From positions 8,806,501 through 8,870,500 of the forward strand of contig NC_065574.1 of the NCBI RefSeq assembly GCF_937616625.2: 64,000 nucleotides of DNA, read 5' to 3'. Below, in pieces: positions 46,101 through 56,675 of the stretch (position 1 is its first letter; each line of letters opens with the position of its first letter). The stretch is from Mercurialis annua (Eukaryota > Streptophyta > Magnoliopsida > Malpighiales > Euphorbiaceae). The notes beneath the pieces are model-generated. The model searched no databases. It had not been told where the DNA came from and saw only the letters and a list, made by a program, of their open reading frames with translations. Position numbers and translations under genes: made by a program.

Positions 46101-47689
46101 TAGCCAAAAAGAATTTTCACACTGTTTAACGAAAACCACACCTTGTCGGCAATTGAATCTCTTAACCTCTTTAAGGCTTCTGATTCGCCACCTCTAAAAG
46201 GAGTCAAGTCATCCTGCAGACGATTTTTAAATAAGCAGAAGTTCCAAGAGAATAAAAAATTAAAACAAATCTTAGTACATTAACTGTATCATACTTGTTC
46301 AACATTTCCATAGCCAAGTTCTTCCAAATTTGGAACTTCTGAAACCTCACAGCTTCCAAAATCCCCAACAGGAGGAAGCGAGGGAATTGTCATTGAAAGT
46401 GGAGAGCATGCCCATGCAGGCTGCCCAGCAACCTTTAGAAATGACTGGTAACTCAAAGGCGGCTTTCCGCCATTCTTTTTATAACACAATTAAATCATTG
46501 CATTAAAACAAACAAGCGAAAGATTAGTATTGGAGAATCTACATCAACTTTCTAGAACTAGCTCCACAAAATTTAAAACATTACAAAAAAAAAAAGCAAT
46601 TTGGCCATGGCATTTCTCAGTTCCACTAACCTTTTGTATAATATCTGCAGGATTGAAAAGGGTATGGCTGACTGGGGAGAAAACCTCAATTCCAATTGAA
46701 GATGCATGTTCCTGCCAAAACAAACATTATCTTCTTTACTACAAAAGTACTAACCCCTTTGTCTAGGAAGTATGAAAAATACAAGAATTCAAGCATTCGT
46801 ACATTTCGTTGTGTTTAGAAAACCGATATACTAATTTTTTAGCTTATTTTCAAAAGAACATAACAAGCATTTTGAAAGAAATAAAATCAGGCCAAAATTG
46901 ACATAATTTTCCGAAACTCCGGACATATTATTTTTCAGTGACGAGGACTCACTCCCCTGCGCCAAATCCAGAATCATTGTCAGACCTCGGGACGTGGATT
47001 GCCTGCAAAGCCCACATAACTGGCAATTCCGAGTTATAACAGTCAGCAGTCCAGCTCCAACTACTCCAATTATTAGAAAGGGCATAGACGAGGTTTGAAC
47101 CCGCGACTATGGCACCCAGATACCACTGAACCAAACCCGTGCAGGCAAAACTAGGGACATGTTCATATGCAATAAAGACAGAGATACACATAATAAGGTA
47201 CTTTTAAGAGTGTAAATTAGGATCTTACCTTGACTTTAACATCCAAACCTTGATAATATGGATCTGTATCAAACTCAAAGCAAAGCTTCTTCACATCCCA
47301 CTGCAACAACAAACAAACAAACCGAACTAAGCAACCACAATCATTGACCCAAAACCCAAAAACAAAAATGAACCTTGTCTTACTTCCTTCAAGCACCGAA
47401 TCAAAATCTGACTCGGCTCTCCATTCAAGACAATCAACCTAGAGCCAAGTTTCTTGAGGCTCAAATCAAGATCAACCAAACTTTCCAACAAGAACCTGAT
47501 ACGATTGACGCCGGCACGGTTTGACCCAGGAGAGAATGCAGTTGGATCAGGCTTCATGTAATGTGGGTCGATTACAAAAACCGGGTAAAGAAAACTAGAC
47601 CCTTTTAAAGCGTGTTCTAAAGCTGGGTTATCGTGGATTCTGAGGCCTTTTCGAAACCACATCAGGGAAGAGGAACCAGAGACTGCCAT
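43173..47689 (-). CDS. UVR3: (6-4) DNA photolyase, UVR3-like
   Basis: Fourteen exons: 47689-47384, 47300-47229, 46711-46631, 46474-46295, 46213-46142, 45473-45387, 45257-45159, 45081-44998, 44404-44318, 44114-44043, 43950-43837, 43659-43572, 43488-43393 and 43318-43173. All use GT-AG and the joined frame gives 527 residues, slightly under Arabidopsis UVR3. The N-terminal photolyase domain starts [18 protein letters not shown]. The FAD-binding half carries [19 protein letters not shown] (about 359-377), with the two histidines of the (6-4) type (H365, H369), and [20 protein letters not shown]. The C-terminus is basic and charged ([13 protein letters not shown]), not a long cryptochrome tail. 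By family knowledge it reverts UV (6-4) photoproducts using light and FADH-. Intron 2 holds a SINE, and the exon 9 donor region is partly duplicated. Confidence 0.92.
44140..44316. repeat. Tandem duplication in UVR3 intron 9 with a second donor-like site
   Basis: Two copies of about 85-90 bp share GAATAAGCTGCATATTTCTA, GTAGAGTGACTGCG and a T(A)GTTACT..TTTARTCAYAGCCT block. The block that carries the true exon 9 donor (CTCAG/GTAGGCTGTG at 44318) has a decayed counterpart TTCAG/GTAAAGGCTATG near 44222. Confidence 0.75.
45802..45957 (+). repeat. Dispersed GTTGCACGAAAAC-ended repeat, member 4 (UVR3 intron 5)
   Basis: Begins CTATGTTGCACGAAAACTCC and contains AATCCTACTTTTCAATGTTTCG, GAAACTTCGAAATTCTGTATTT and CATCTCAGCATTTTTGTTTCC in the family order. 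The right end is altered. Confidence 0.65.
46934..47150 (-). mobile_element. tRNA-derived SINE (C) in UVR3 intron 2
   Basis: On the minus strand a tRNA-like head has an A box TGGTTCAGTGGTA and a B box GCGGGTTCAAACC. It is followed by a non-tRNA body and an A-rich end (CACTGAAAAATAAT). Flanks ACATGTCCCTAG and ATATGTCCGGAG match at 9/12 and may be the target duplication. Confidence 0.65.
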
Positions 47690-47871
47690 GGTTAATGGTT
47701 TATGAGGTTCGATTTTGGCAGTTGTAAAGTTTCAGGGGAGGATTATTGGGAGGGAAAGCTGGGTAGCGGTTAATAAGGCGCCACGTTGTCGGTTTGAAAA
47801 TACCAAATAGAAACATAGAAAATTTATTAATTTTTCATATCATTTTTTTCTAAATTATAAAATTATTAAAA

Positions 47872-48229
47872 GGTCAAATGTTGTAAAAAGGCCAAACCTT
47901 TCACAAAAGTTTCACAAAAGTCCTGAACTTTCAATTTTGTCGATTTTGGCCAAAAATTGATTATTTTGTTTCACAAAAGTCCTGACCTTTCAATTTTTTC
48001 GATTTTGGCCAAAAATGGATTATTTGGTTTCACAAAAGTCCTGACCTTTCAATATTTGGCATGCCACATAGACGTCACATAGGCTCCACATAGACAAATT
48101 GAAATCAAATTGAGAGTTGGCCACAATTGAAACCAAATAATTTGTTTTTGGCCAAAATCGACAAAATTGAAAGATCAGGACTTTTGTGAAACTTTTATGA
48201 AAGGTTTGGCCTTTTTAAGACATTTGGCC
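47872..48229. mobile_element. Long-TIR MULE-type MITE, 358 bp, upstream of F-box 1
   Basis: Perfect 9-bp target duplication TTATTAAAA (47863-47871 and 48230-48238). The ends GGTCAAATGTTGTAAAAAGG and CCTTTTTAAGACATTTGGCC are inverted, with further pairing of TTTCACAAAAGT...GATTTTGGCC. The left half holds three tandem copies of CACAAAAGTCCTGACCTTTC. It lies 220 bp before the F-box start. Confidence 0.87.
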
Positions 48230-48448
48230 TTATTAAAATAACTTCTTTATATTCCTAAAGCATATTATAATTCCGACAAGATAATTCCTTTTTTACATTT
48301 ACATCACAGTCGGTAAAAGGAAGTTTTTATAGTTTTTTTAATTACATTACAAATTTTAATTCCTTTCAATAAAACCTTGTAAAATTTACAGATATAAATT
48401 CCAATTGCAAAACCCTAATTCTGACTGCTTTGCCATTCAACAATAACA

Positions 48449-49726
48449 ATGTTAGAGCTACCATTTGATATCATGAGTCACATACTAAAGTTTTTACCTG
48501 TGAGGGATCTCCTTCGCTTCAGGTGCTTATCAAAATCATATTGTTCTTTAATCGACAGTCGCGATTTCATAAACTACCATCTATCTCAATCTAATAATTT
48601 AAACACCAATCGTAGCCTCATCATTGCTCAATCATTCTATAAACACAAAAATCTTAAGAGTAGTACTAAAATCTATTCAATGAATTTAGATTCTGCATAC
48701 CCCCACCTAGTGGAATATGATCAACCTCTGTCTGTGTATTCTGAGAGTCTTCCTCATAATACTATTCCTGATTATGATTATAAAGATCAGTTGCAAAATA
48801 ATTTTTCCATAGTCGGTTCTTGCAATGGCTTAATCGCGTTCTACCATCCTGAACACGGCATGTTACTGTGGAATCCTTCAACCAAAAAGCAACAAAATCT
48901 ACCCGATTTTTGGGGACTACACGAAGTTATTGGATCTGTTTATCTTCTTATTCATGGATTCGGCTATGATCCTGTCAGCGACGATTACAAGGTCATCAGG
49001 GTCTGGAAAATCATCAGCGGGAGGCGAAAAGAATTGAGAGTTATGGTTTATAGCGTAAAACATAATTCTCGTAGAACGATCGAGGAGGACTTCCCTTATG
49101 ATGTAATGAGTCGTTGCAGTACTCTTGTCGGTTCTTATTTGCACTGGATTGTTACCAAACCGGATGATTGTAGGTGGATCGTTGCTTTCAATATGGAAGA
49201 CGAAAAATTCCATAAGGTGCCAAGTCCTGATCTAAAGTATGAGGATTATGGGCTTATGGAATTAGCCGCAGTAGGAGGATGCCTTAGTATGTGCATGGAT
49301 GCCCGTCGTGACTCTTTATTGGAGATTTGGGTGATGAAAGAGTATGGAATGAGGGACTCGTGGATTAGAATAGTCTCCGTAGATAAAGCGAATTTTAGTC
49401 GTTATACTCCATCACGGGTTAAGCTAATTGGGTGTTCAAAAACTGGCGATAAACTCTTATTTGATGTCGAAGGCTACGAGTTATGGGAGTATGACCTACA
49501 AAAGGAGGAGGAGAAGGAGGAAACATCTCAACATTCGCAAAATCATATATACAGATGGAAGCAATGTTCTCCCTACAAACATGTTCGGGGAACTGAGAAA
49601 TGGAAGCAACGCCTTTCCAACAAACGTGTCCGGAGGATTGAGATGTTAAAAGGTAAACTCATCATCTGGGAATATTCATTTATTTGTGTAAGAAGCCTTG
49701 TTCCGGTCAATCTTCATGTTGATTAA
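48449..49726 (+). CDS. F-box protein, FBA/CPR1-like (copy 1)
   Basis: Intronless, 425 residues, starting MLELPFDIMSHIL, the family start. The F-box spans about 2-45 (LPFDIMSHILKFLPVRDLLRFRCLSKSYCSLI). The C-terminal F-box-associated region shows GSCNGLIAFYHPEHGMLLWNPSTK, HGFGYDPVSDDYKVIRV, YSVKHNSRRTIEEDFP, LVGSYLHWIV, EIWVMKEYGMRDSWIRI and GDKLLFDVEGYELWEYDL. By family knowledge the F-box binds SKP1 in an SCF ubiquitin ligase and the FBA region chooses the substrate; CPR1/CPR30 relatives act on immune receptors, but the target here is unknown. The C-terminus is longer than copy 2 because of an internal tandem duplication (49555-49598 and 49601-49643; WKQCSPYKHVRGTE / WKQRLSNKRVRRIE). A telo-box-like AAACCCTAA lies about 30 bp upstream. 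Confidence 0.88.
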   Translation: MLELPFDIMSHILKFLPVRDLLRFRCLSKSYCSLIDSRDFINYHLSQSNNLNTNRSLIIAQSFYKHKNLKSSTKIYSMNLDSAYPHLVEYDQPLSVYSESLPHNTIPDYDYKDQLQNNFSIVGSCNGLIAFYHPEHGMLLWNPSTKKQQNLPDFWGLHEVIGSVYLLIHGFGYDPVSDDYKVIRVWKIISGRRKELRVMVYSVKHNSRRTIEEDFPYDVMSRCSTLVGSYLHWIVTKPDDCRWIVAFNMEDEKFHKVPSPDLKYEDYGLMELAAVGGCLSMCMDARRDSLLEIWVMKEYGMRDSWIRIVSVDKANFSRYTPSRVKLIGCSKTGDKLLFDVEGYELWEYDLQKEEEKEETSQHSQNHIYRWKQCSPYKHVRGTEKWKQRLSNKRVRRIEMLKGKLIIWEYSFICVRSLVPVNLHVD

Positions 49727-50246
49727 GATTTTATTTTGTTAATGAAAATATTTTAATTTGTTATAATATTTTCCTCCCATTTTATGAAGAGGTTATGATG
49801 ATGATGATAATAGAAGCAATGTGTTAAACTTGAGGATTTATGTGACTGTTTTCTTTTTTATGCTCAAGATTTCTATGTTGATGTGATTTATAGAGTAATT
49901 GGTAATTTGGTAGTAAAATTCAGTGACAATCAGTTCAGTCTTTATTAATGTATTACAGAACTTCTCTAATCTCAATAATCAGTGCATGATATTAAATTTG
50001 GGATTTGTTATAAAATAAGTACTAAATTTAGCGAAATATATAAAAGGACTTTCAGCCACGTCACGTGTCCCCTAATAATTGGATAAAAAATGGTCAAGAG
50101 TCCTCCGTTTATAACGTTTCGCTATGTTTAGTATCTAGTATTTTGTAACGAAAAATAATCCAATATTCATTTTGAAACTTTTACATAATTTAGTTTCCTC
50201 TCAAGTTTAATACCCAATCAGTGCACAAACAAAACTTATATTTTTC

Positions 50247-50531
50247 GGGTAATTGATTTTAAGTCATTGTACTTTTTAAAAATCACAAAATGGTGACAGA
50301 ACTTCAAAACTTAACATTTTGTTGATTATGTGTATATATAAAATATAAGGTATTATTTGCCATAAATAATCAAAATTTGATTACTATATATGTATAATTT
50401 GACCATAAAACACTTAAAAACCTTTCAGAATCACAAATTTAAAAGTTTAGTAACCATTTTGTCACGTTTTGAAGTTCGGTTACCATTTTACAATTCTTGT
50501 AAAGTACAGTGACCGCTAGAATCAGTTACCC
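50247..50531. mobile_element. Long-TIR MULE-type MITE, 285 bp
   Basis: The inverted ends GGGTAATTGATTTTAAGTCA and TGACCGCTAGAATCAGTTACCC, with AAAATGGT / ACCATTTT pairing inside, are flanked by ATATTTTTC (50238-50246) and GTATTTTTC (50532-50540), 8/9 matching. Confidence 0.75.
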
Positions 50532-50718
50532 GTATTTTTCTCTGTTGTAAAATTGTGTGAAAATGGACCTTCTGCACTGGCCAGATGATTTTATATATAA
50601 TATCAAACCCATGTTATTTCGACATGCCAAGGTTCAAAGTATTGCAATCAAAAGGATGATGATCATAATTACTGTATTAACAATTATAAAAGACTAATTG
50701 TTAAAATTGCCTGTAGCT

Positions 50719-50904
50719 ATTAATGGGAGTTGGTCCAAGTGGTAAGCGGCTTGGTATCGCTTAAGCAAGGTCTCGGGTTCGAGTCCTTGTGAATGCAGAA
50801 AATTTCCACTGGAAGACTCCCCCACCATGCCAGGTGCGCGACACGGGTCGGATCCGGATTAGTCAGGGCGAAGCCTTGGAAACCGGATGGGCTTACCAAA
50901 AAAA
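50719..50904 (+). mobile_element. tRNA-derived SINE (D)
   Basis: A box TGGTCCAAGTGGTAAGC and B box GGGTTCGAGTCC are followed by a GC-rich body (CAGGTGCGCGACACGGGTC) and an A-tail. The flanks AAAATTGCCTGTAGCT (50703-50718) and AAAATTGCCTCTAGCT (50905-50920) match at 15/16, a clear target duplication. Confidence 0.88.
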
Positions 50905-51146
50905 AAAATTGCCTCTAGCTGTTTCAGACTTTCAGTAACAATTATTCATTTTTGTACATCATTATATTGCGTTGAGATTTTCCTGCAAATTAAACCACAT
51001 CATATCTTATAAACAGGTCATGGGATTTTGTGGGATATTATCGCTGATCAATTTAACAAGTAAATATTTCATAATATTTTATAATTAATAAGAATAAAGT
51101 CTATGTTTTATGACTTTTTATATTATTAATCAACTAATATTATATA

Positions 51147-51706
51147 GAGGTGAGCAAGGATCGAACCAAACCGAAAAATCGAAACGGACCGAACAGAATT
51201 TCGTTGTATGGTCGGTTTTTCGGTGATAACAGTTTGGTTCGTTTCTATTTTAGGTAAAGTTTGGTGTTCGATGTTCGGTTTGGATTGAGTGTTTTGAAAA
51301 TCAAACCGACCGAAAAACCGAACTTTAATATAAGGATTAATTCCTAAAAAAATCACAAATTTTACACGAAGTTTCATTTTAATCATGAACTTTAAAAGTT
51401 GTCATTTAAAGGCACGAACTTTCATTTTGTTTCAAATCTATCGCCAAAGTAAAATCCGGTGTATTTTATCGAACCAAAAATTCCTAATCCTATATACTCT
51501 AACTAAAAGATAATAAGATCTAATGTCGATTTATAATTTGGGTCTTTCATTAATGGTTTATTGAACAATTTAGTCAACAAAAATACACTGAAATGATAGA
51601 TTTGAAACAAAATAAAAGTTCGTGCCTTTAAATGGCAACTTTTAAAGGTCGTGATTAAAATGAAACTTCGTGTAAAGTTCGTGATTTTTTTAGGAATTAA
51701 CCCTTA

Positions 51707-51737
<31 letters not shown>

Positions 51738-52916
51738 TATATTTTAAAAATAATATACATATATACTTATATTTATATATTTTTTGTCTTTATATCTTAA
51801 TTATTATTGATATATGAGTTAATAATTGTTATTTAGACATACTAGTTTGATGTGCACGTGCGCTGCACGTGAATTATAATTTATTATTTTTCAGGGTGTA
51901 TATTTGAGATTGTTGACGTAAATTTTTTAATTATATATATATATCGAGATTTTACATTTAAAATTGTTACGGATGGTCTTCTTTTTTAACATTTATCGTC
52001 ATTTATATTTAATATTATTTAAATATAGAATTTTAAAATTAAATCAATAATATTAATAATTTAATATATATGATCATACAAAGACGACAAAACATAAAAT
52101 TTATTAGTTGCATATAATTCTTAGATCCATTTCTTGCAACTCCCAAAGTTTACATATATAGGCATGTTCGTGAACTTATTTGATATTATTTATTTAAAAT
52201 TATACTCTTAATTGCATGGTTAATTAATGTAGTAATTAGTAATATGGTCCGCTGATTTATTATTTATAAAAATAAATATAAAATTTATATGATTTATCAT
52301 ATGTATAAATTTTATTAAGATATAAATATTTATAATTTATTATTTATATTTGAAATTGTCGAGCGTGATTTTTTAAATTTTATACATATATGTTATTTAT
52401 AACGTGATTTTTTAATTTTTATATTTATATGTTATTTATAAATTACAATGTTGTGTATTTGATTAGAATTAGGAAAAAAAATTCAAGTCGTTGAGTATAA
52501 TTAGGAAAGCTTTAAATAGTTAAGGTTAAAAAGATATGTAGAGAATTTTTATCTCCATGTAAGTGTTAGTGGTTGATTAGGATTAGGGAAGATTTTTACT
52601 AATTAAATTATACAAATTATGAAAGGGTATATTTGTCCATAAATGAAAGTGTTACCCCCGCTAATACACTTTTATATATGTTATAGATATGGAAGTTTAT
52701 TAGACTCTAATTATTTAATATTATAATTCATTTTAATATAAAAAATTGTGAAATTCGGTTTTAACCGAACCATATCGAACCGAAATCTTTGATTTGATTC
52801 GGTTCGTTTTTTCACCTCCAAATTAAAAGTTCGGTTCGGTTTGGAAAATTTCCAAACTGAAAAAACCGAAAAAACTGAAAAAATTCCAACCAAACCGAAC
52901 CGACCGATGCTCACCC
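51147..52916. mobile_element. GGTTCGG-rich inverted-end element, about 1.8 kb
   Basis: The left end GAGGTGAGCAAGGATCGAACC and right end GGTTCGGTCGGTGAGCA-type complement (TGCTCACCCCTG on the plus strand) are inverted. Both ends carry dense ACCGAA/TTCGGT words (51155-51325 and 52745-52905). GGGGTGAGCA ends with TTCGG repeats are common in plant hAT-like non-autonomous elements, but no 8-bp duplication was found. The middle is AT-rich without coding content. Confidence 0.55.
51334..51703. mobile_element. Long-TIR MULE-type MITE, 370 bp, nested
   Basis: Perfect 9-bp target duplication TTAATATAA (51325-51333 and 51704-51712). The arms of more than 100 bp begin GGATTAATTCCTAAAAAAATC and end with its near complement. 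Same family as 22815-23132. It is inserted inside the left end of the GGTTCGG-rich element, so it is younger than that element. Confidence 0.87.
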
Positions 52917-53203
52917 CTGTAGACTCGATCTCAAAACAAGTAGAAAATAAAACATTTCTTTTAATAAAACTTTATTTCCTATTCTATATTAGTCATGAGT
53001 CATGACTCAAACAATAAATTGCAAACAAATTGCAGAATAATAATCTTCCTAAAGAAGTAGTAACCAATAAAAACTCAATATAGTCCTAAGAATTTGAACC
53101 AAAATTAAATAGCAGAGTCACATAAAACCCAACCAACGAATGATTAGTAGTGAACAAAAAGAAAGAAAACAAGGCGGGCAAAACCCTAAACCTAGGTGCA
53201 GCA

Positions 53204-54346
53204 ATGTCAGAGATACCATTTGATAATTTGAGTGACATACTCAAACTGTTACCTGTTAAGTCTCTCCTTCGCTTCAGATGCTTATCGAAAGCACATTGTT
53301 GTTTGATCGACACCCCCGATTTCATAAACCTGCATCTCTCTCACTCTAACAATACCAACCCCAACAATAGGCTCATTATGTTTGAAACAACTTCACAACA
53401 TATTAAAACCTATTTGATGGATTTAGATTCTCCAGAGCAGCACATAGTGGAATGTGATCACCCTCATAATAATACTTGTCAAGTATTTGGCTCTTGCAAC
53501 GGCTTAATCGCATTGTATCATCCCCAAGAAGGAATGTTTCTGTGGAATCCGTCAACCCAAAAGCACCAAAAACTACGTTATCTTTGGGGAAAGAATTTCA
53601 CAAATCGTAGCTGTGATGATTATCTTCTCGATGGATTCGGCTATGATCCCGTCAGCGACGATTACAAGTTGATCAGGATCCGGACAATTGACAGAAAGTG
53701 GAGAAAAGGATCCAGAGGTATGGTTTATAGCATAAAACATAACTCTTGTAGAAGGATAGAGGACTTCCCTTATAAGTGTAATGGTCGTAGAGATTGCGGC
53801 ACTCTTGTTGGTTCTTGTTTGCACTGGATTGTTTCTGAACCAGGATATTCTTCTGATCAACTGATCTTTGTTCTCAATTTGGAAGACGAAAGATACAGAG
53901 CGCTGCCGATTCCAGGTGGTTTAAAGAAATCTTGGTGTAAATTAGGGGAAGTAGGAGGATGCCTTACTTTGAGTGCCAGTTGGCCTTATGTGGAGATTTG
54001 GGTGATGAAGGAATATGGAAACAGGGATTCATGGATCAGAATATTGCATGTATACGAACCGAAAATGTCATTTAGGCCAATTAGGTATTCAAAAACTGGC
54101 GATAAACTCTTATCGTTCTACCCTCATATATGTCAATTATGGGAGTGTGACCTAAAAGAGGAGGGCCAAACATCTCAGGTATCCCAAAATTACATCTCCA
54201 ATTTCAACCAACAACCACCAAATGTGTCCGACAAACGTTTTCGGAGGATCGAGGTATTAGGAAGTGACATCCTCTACCCCCAATTTTCAGAATGCTGCCA
54301 TTATTCAATTATCTGCGTAAGAAGCCTTGTTTCGGTCCATGTTTGA
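53204..54346 (+). CDS. F-box protein, FBA/CPR1-like (copy 2)
   Basis: Intronless, 380 residues from MSEIPFDNLSDIL. An in-frame ATG 54 bp upstream is possible, but the chosen start matches copies 1 and 3. The F-box is at 2-45 (IPFDNLSDILKLLPVKSLLRFRCLSK). The FBA region has FGSCNGLIALYHPQEGMFLW, DGFGYDPVSDDYKLIRIR, MVYSIKHNSCRRIEDFPY, TLVGSCLHWIVSEP and EIWVMKEYGNRDSWIRI. It is probably a substrate receptor of an SCF E3 ligase like copy 1, and clearly paralogous to it and to copy 3 in the same orientation. The last 60 codons and the downstream DNA were copied to 55.4-56.1 kb. Confidence 0.88.
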   Translation: MSEIPFDNLSDILKLLPVKSLLRFRCLSKAHCCLIDTPDFINLHLSHSNNTNPNNRLIMFETTSQHIKTYLMDLDSPEQHIVECDHPHNNTCQVFGSCNGLIALYHPQEGMFLWNPSTQKHQKLRYLWGKNFTNRSCDDYLLDGFGYDPVSDDYKLIRIRTIDRKWRKGSRGMVYSIKHNSCRRIEDFPYKCNGRRDCGTLVGSCLHWIVSEPGYSSDQLIFVLNLEDERYRALPIPGGLKKSWCKLGEVGGCLTLSASWPYVEIWVMKEYGNRDSWIRILHVYEPKMSFRPIRYSKTGDKLLSFYPHICQLWECDLKEEGQTSQVSQNYISNFNQQPPNVSDKRFRRIEVLGSDILYPQFSECCHYSIICVRSLVSVHV

Positions 54347-55436
54347 TGCAGAGCAGTAATGTTTACAGATCAAAACTGATGCAGGGATATCGGTGGGTTT
54401 GAGACTTTATCATGGCTGGCTGATTTTTGGGACTGTTAAAGATTTGTTTTATTGACATTATAATTTGTATTCGGTTTTTATTTTCGTTTTCTACATTCAT
54501 TAAAAATTCTGTTTAGGCCATATATTATTCAGTTAATTTGAGTATTCTGAGTTTCAAATCTCATATTTTAAATTCATAAATTTATAGATTTTTAGCTGGA
54601 AAGCATTACTGAACTTGCCACTTCTTTTTACTTATAAAGTTCATAAATTAAATTAGTAACACTAATCCGTAAAAAGTTACATCTATTTGAGAGAGAGTGA
54701 GATGGAAAATACGATACACTTCTTTCAGTGTATCGTATTGCCTCGTATCCGGCTGCGGAGTGCCGTTGATTGCCTCGTATCCGGCTGCATCCAGTTCTCG
54801 AATATGATGCCGACTGAACAACTTGGGAAGCACATACTGCCTTATGCCGATGAGAACGAAGAATGGTAATGGGAACAGAATTCCGGCTATCGGAAGATTG
54901 TAAAGATAGCAATATATTTGAAAGGCACCGACTCCACAAAAGAAGCATGAATCTTCTCCAGCACCCTGCCGAAATCAATTGTCAGCCGCACGGTGATTTT
55001 CTATATTTTGCATAAACTTATAGAACTCTAAATTTATAACTTATTTTAAAATATTATTTCTCTAACTCTGGCTCCAGAGTTTTTGTGTAGTGTTTCAGTT
55101 TTCGTATTTACCGGCTAGATTGCACGAAAATGACAATGCTGAAAGATAAAAATAACTACACCAAAGCAATAAATTTCAGGTTTTGAATAGAGGTTTCGTT
55201 TCTCAAACATAATAATCTACCTATTAGTCAGTAACATCAAAATTACCCCCACAGGAGTGATGGTGTGTCTTTTCCATTACAGGAAATAGGAATATCAAAC
55301 ACCGATATGCAGCCACGAGCTATGGCTGCAACAAATTGCTTACTCTTTGTTCATTCATTCTCACAGGCAAGTTGACATCAATTTGCTTCTTAGGATCAAA
55401 TGCATAACAACCTTAAGTGTCATTTTCAGTATGTCA

Positions 55437-55580
55437 AAATCACTTCTCCAATTTCAACCAACCACCACCAAATGTGTCGGACAAACGTTTTCGGAGGATT
55501 GAGATATCAGGAGGTGATGTCGTTGGCTGCCATTTTTCAATTATCTGTGTGAGAAGCCTTGTTCCGGTCCATGTTTGATG
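55437..55580 (+). pseudogene. 3' fragment of an F-box gene (duplicate of copy 2 end)
   Basis: TTCTCCAATTTCAACCAACC through GTTCCGGTCCATGTTTGATG repeats the last about 150 bp of copy 2 (54195-54346), including the PPNVSDKRFRRIE and CVRSLVPVHV codons and the stop. Downstream non-coding sequence is also repeated (54600-55000 versus 55790-56100, for example ATGGGAACWGAATTCCGGCTAT and CTCCAGCACCCTGCCGAAA). It has no F-box, so it is not functional. Confidence 0.8.
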
Positions 55581-56483
55581 CGTGACTAGCTGATTTTTGA
55601 TCCAAAAATTCATGATTTAAACTTTTCGGACTGTTCAAGATTTGATTTATAATATTGTTTTTTTTGCTTTGTATTCGCTTTTGGTTTTCGTTTCCTAGTC
55701 ATTAAAAATTCTGTTTAGACCATTTCTTATTCAGTAGTTAATTTGAGTAATGTGAGTTTCAATTCTCATATTTCAAATTCATAGATTACATTAGTACCAC
55801 TAGTCTGTAGAAACTTACATCTATTTGGGGCTGAGAGTTAGCTGTAGAGTGCCGGTGAATTCCTCATATTCGGCTCCATCTAGTTCTCAAAGATGATTGC
55901 CGGCCAACTGAACACCTTTGGAAGAACGTACCGCCTTATGCTGATGAGTACGTAGAATTGCAATGGGAACTGAATTCCGGCTATTGGTTTATATTAAACA
56001 TAGCAATACATATATTTGAAAGGTTGACTCTACAAAAGAAGCATGAACCCTCTCCAACACCCTGCCGAAAGCAATAGTCACTAAGCGTGGTGAATTACAT
56101 TTTGCAACAATTTATGGAGTCCTACATTTTGATGTTTATTCTGTAAATGATTACGAAATTCTATATTTATATGATTTAACTAACTCGGGTTGAGTTTTTC
56201 GTTCAGTGATCTCATTTTTCGTATTTATCGGCTAGATTGCGCGAAAATGCAAATGCTGAAAGATAAAAACAACTACCTCAAAAAGTTCAGGTTCTGAATA
56301 AAGGTTTCGCTTCTCAAAGGAATGATGAAGGTATGACTGCAATAAATTGCTTACTCTGTTTATTTCGCTCTCACAAGCAAAATAGCATCAATCTGCTTCT
56401 CAGGATCAATTTCCTTTTTTTAAGTCTTGTAGCTCTTTATTTACTATTGGTTCATTCTCAATAAAATTAATGCCGGTGAATTA

Positions 56484-56656
56484 TGTTGCACGAGAACTTT
56501 TTGAATTCTATATACTCGCGTTTCATTTTTATTTTTATTATCGAAACGCTTATGAACTCTCATATTGTACAATTATCATCTATTTCTATTCTTTTAAATG
56601 TTGTTTTTCATTTCGATATTTTCCATTTCAGCGTTATCGTTTTCGTGCTGAATTGT
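56484..56656 (+). repeat. Dispersed GTTGCACGAAAAC-ended repeat, member 5
   Basis: Begins ATGTTGCACGAGAAC and ends CGTTTTCGTGCTGAATTGTAG, with GCGTTTCATTTT, TATCGAAACGCTTATGAACT and TTTCCATTTCAGCGTTA between. Ends 15 bp before the copia target duplication. Confidence 0.65.
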
Positions 56657-56675
56657 AGGTAAGGAACCGCAGGAC

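Larger units (their letters stand above)
54347..56670. other. Duplicated downstream segments of F-box copy 2
   Basis: Two diverged copies of a roughly 800-bp segment (about 54190-55000 and 55435-56130) in direct orientation. Each is followed by a stretch ending in GCTAGATTGC(A/G)CGAAAATG...AATGCTGAAAG (about 55125 and 56235), which are inverted partial members of the GTTGCACGAAAAC repeat family. Position 54715-54780 contains a short GTATCGTATTGCCTCGTATCCGGCTGC duplication. No other gene. Confidence 0.6.

Noticed and set aside
50724..50800. Possible tRNA (Ser/Leu-like) gene
   Set aside because: Same reasons: SINE with 15/16 target duplication and A-tail.
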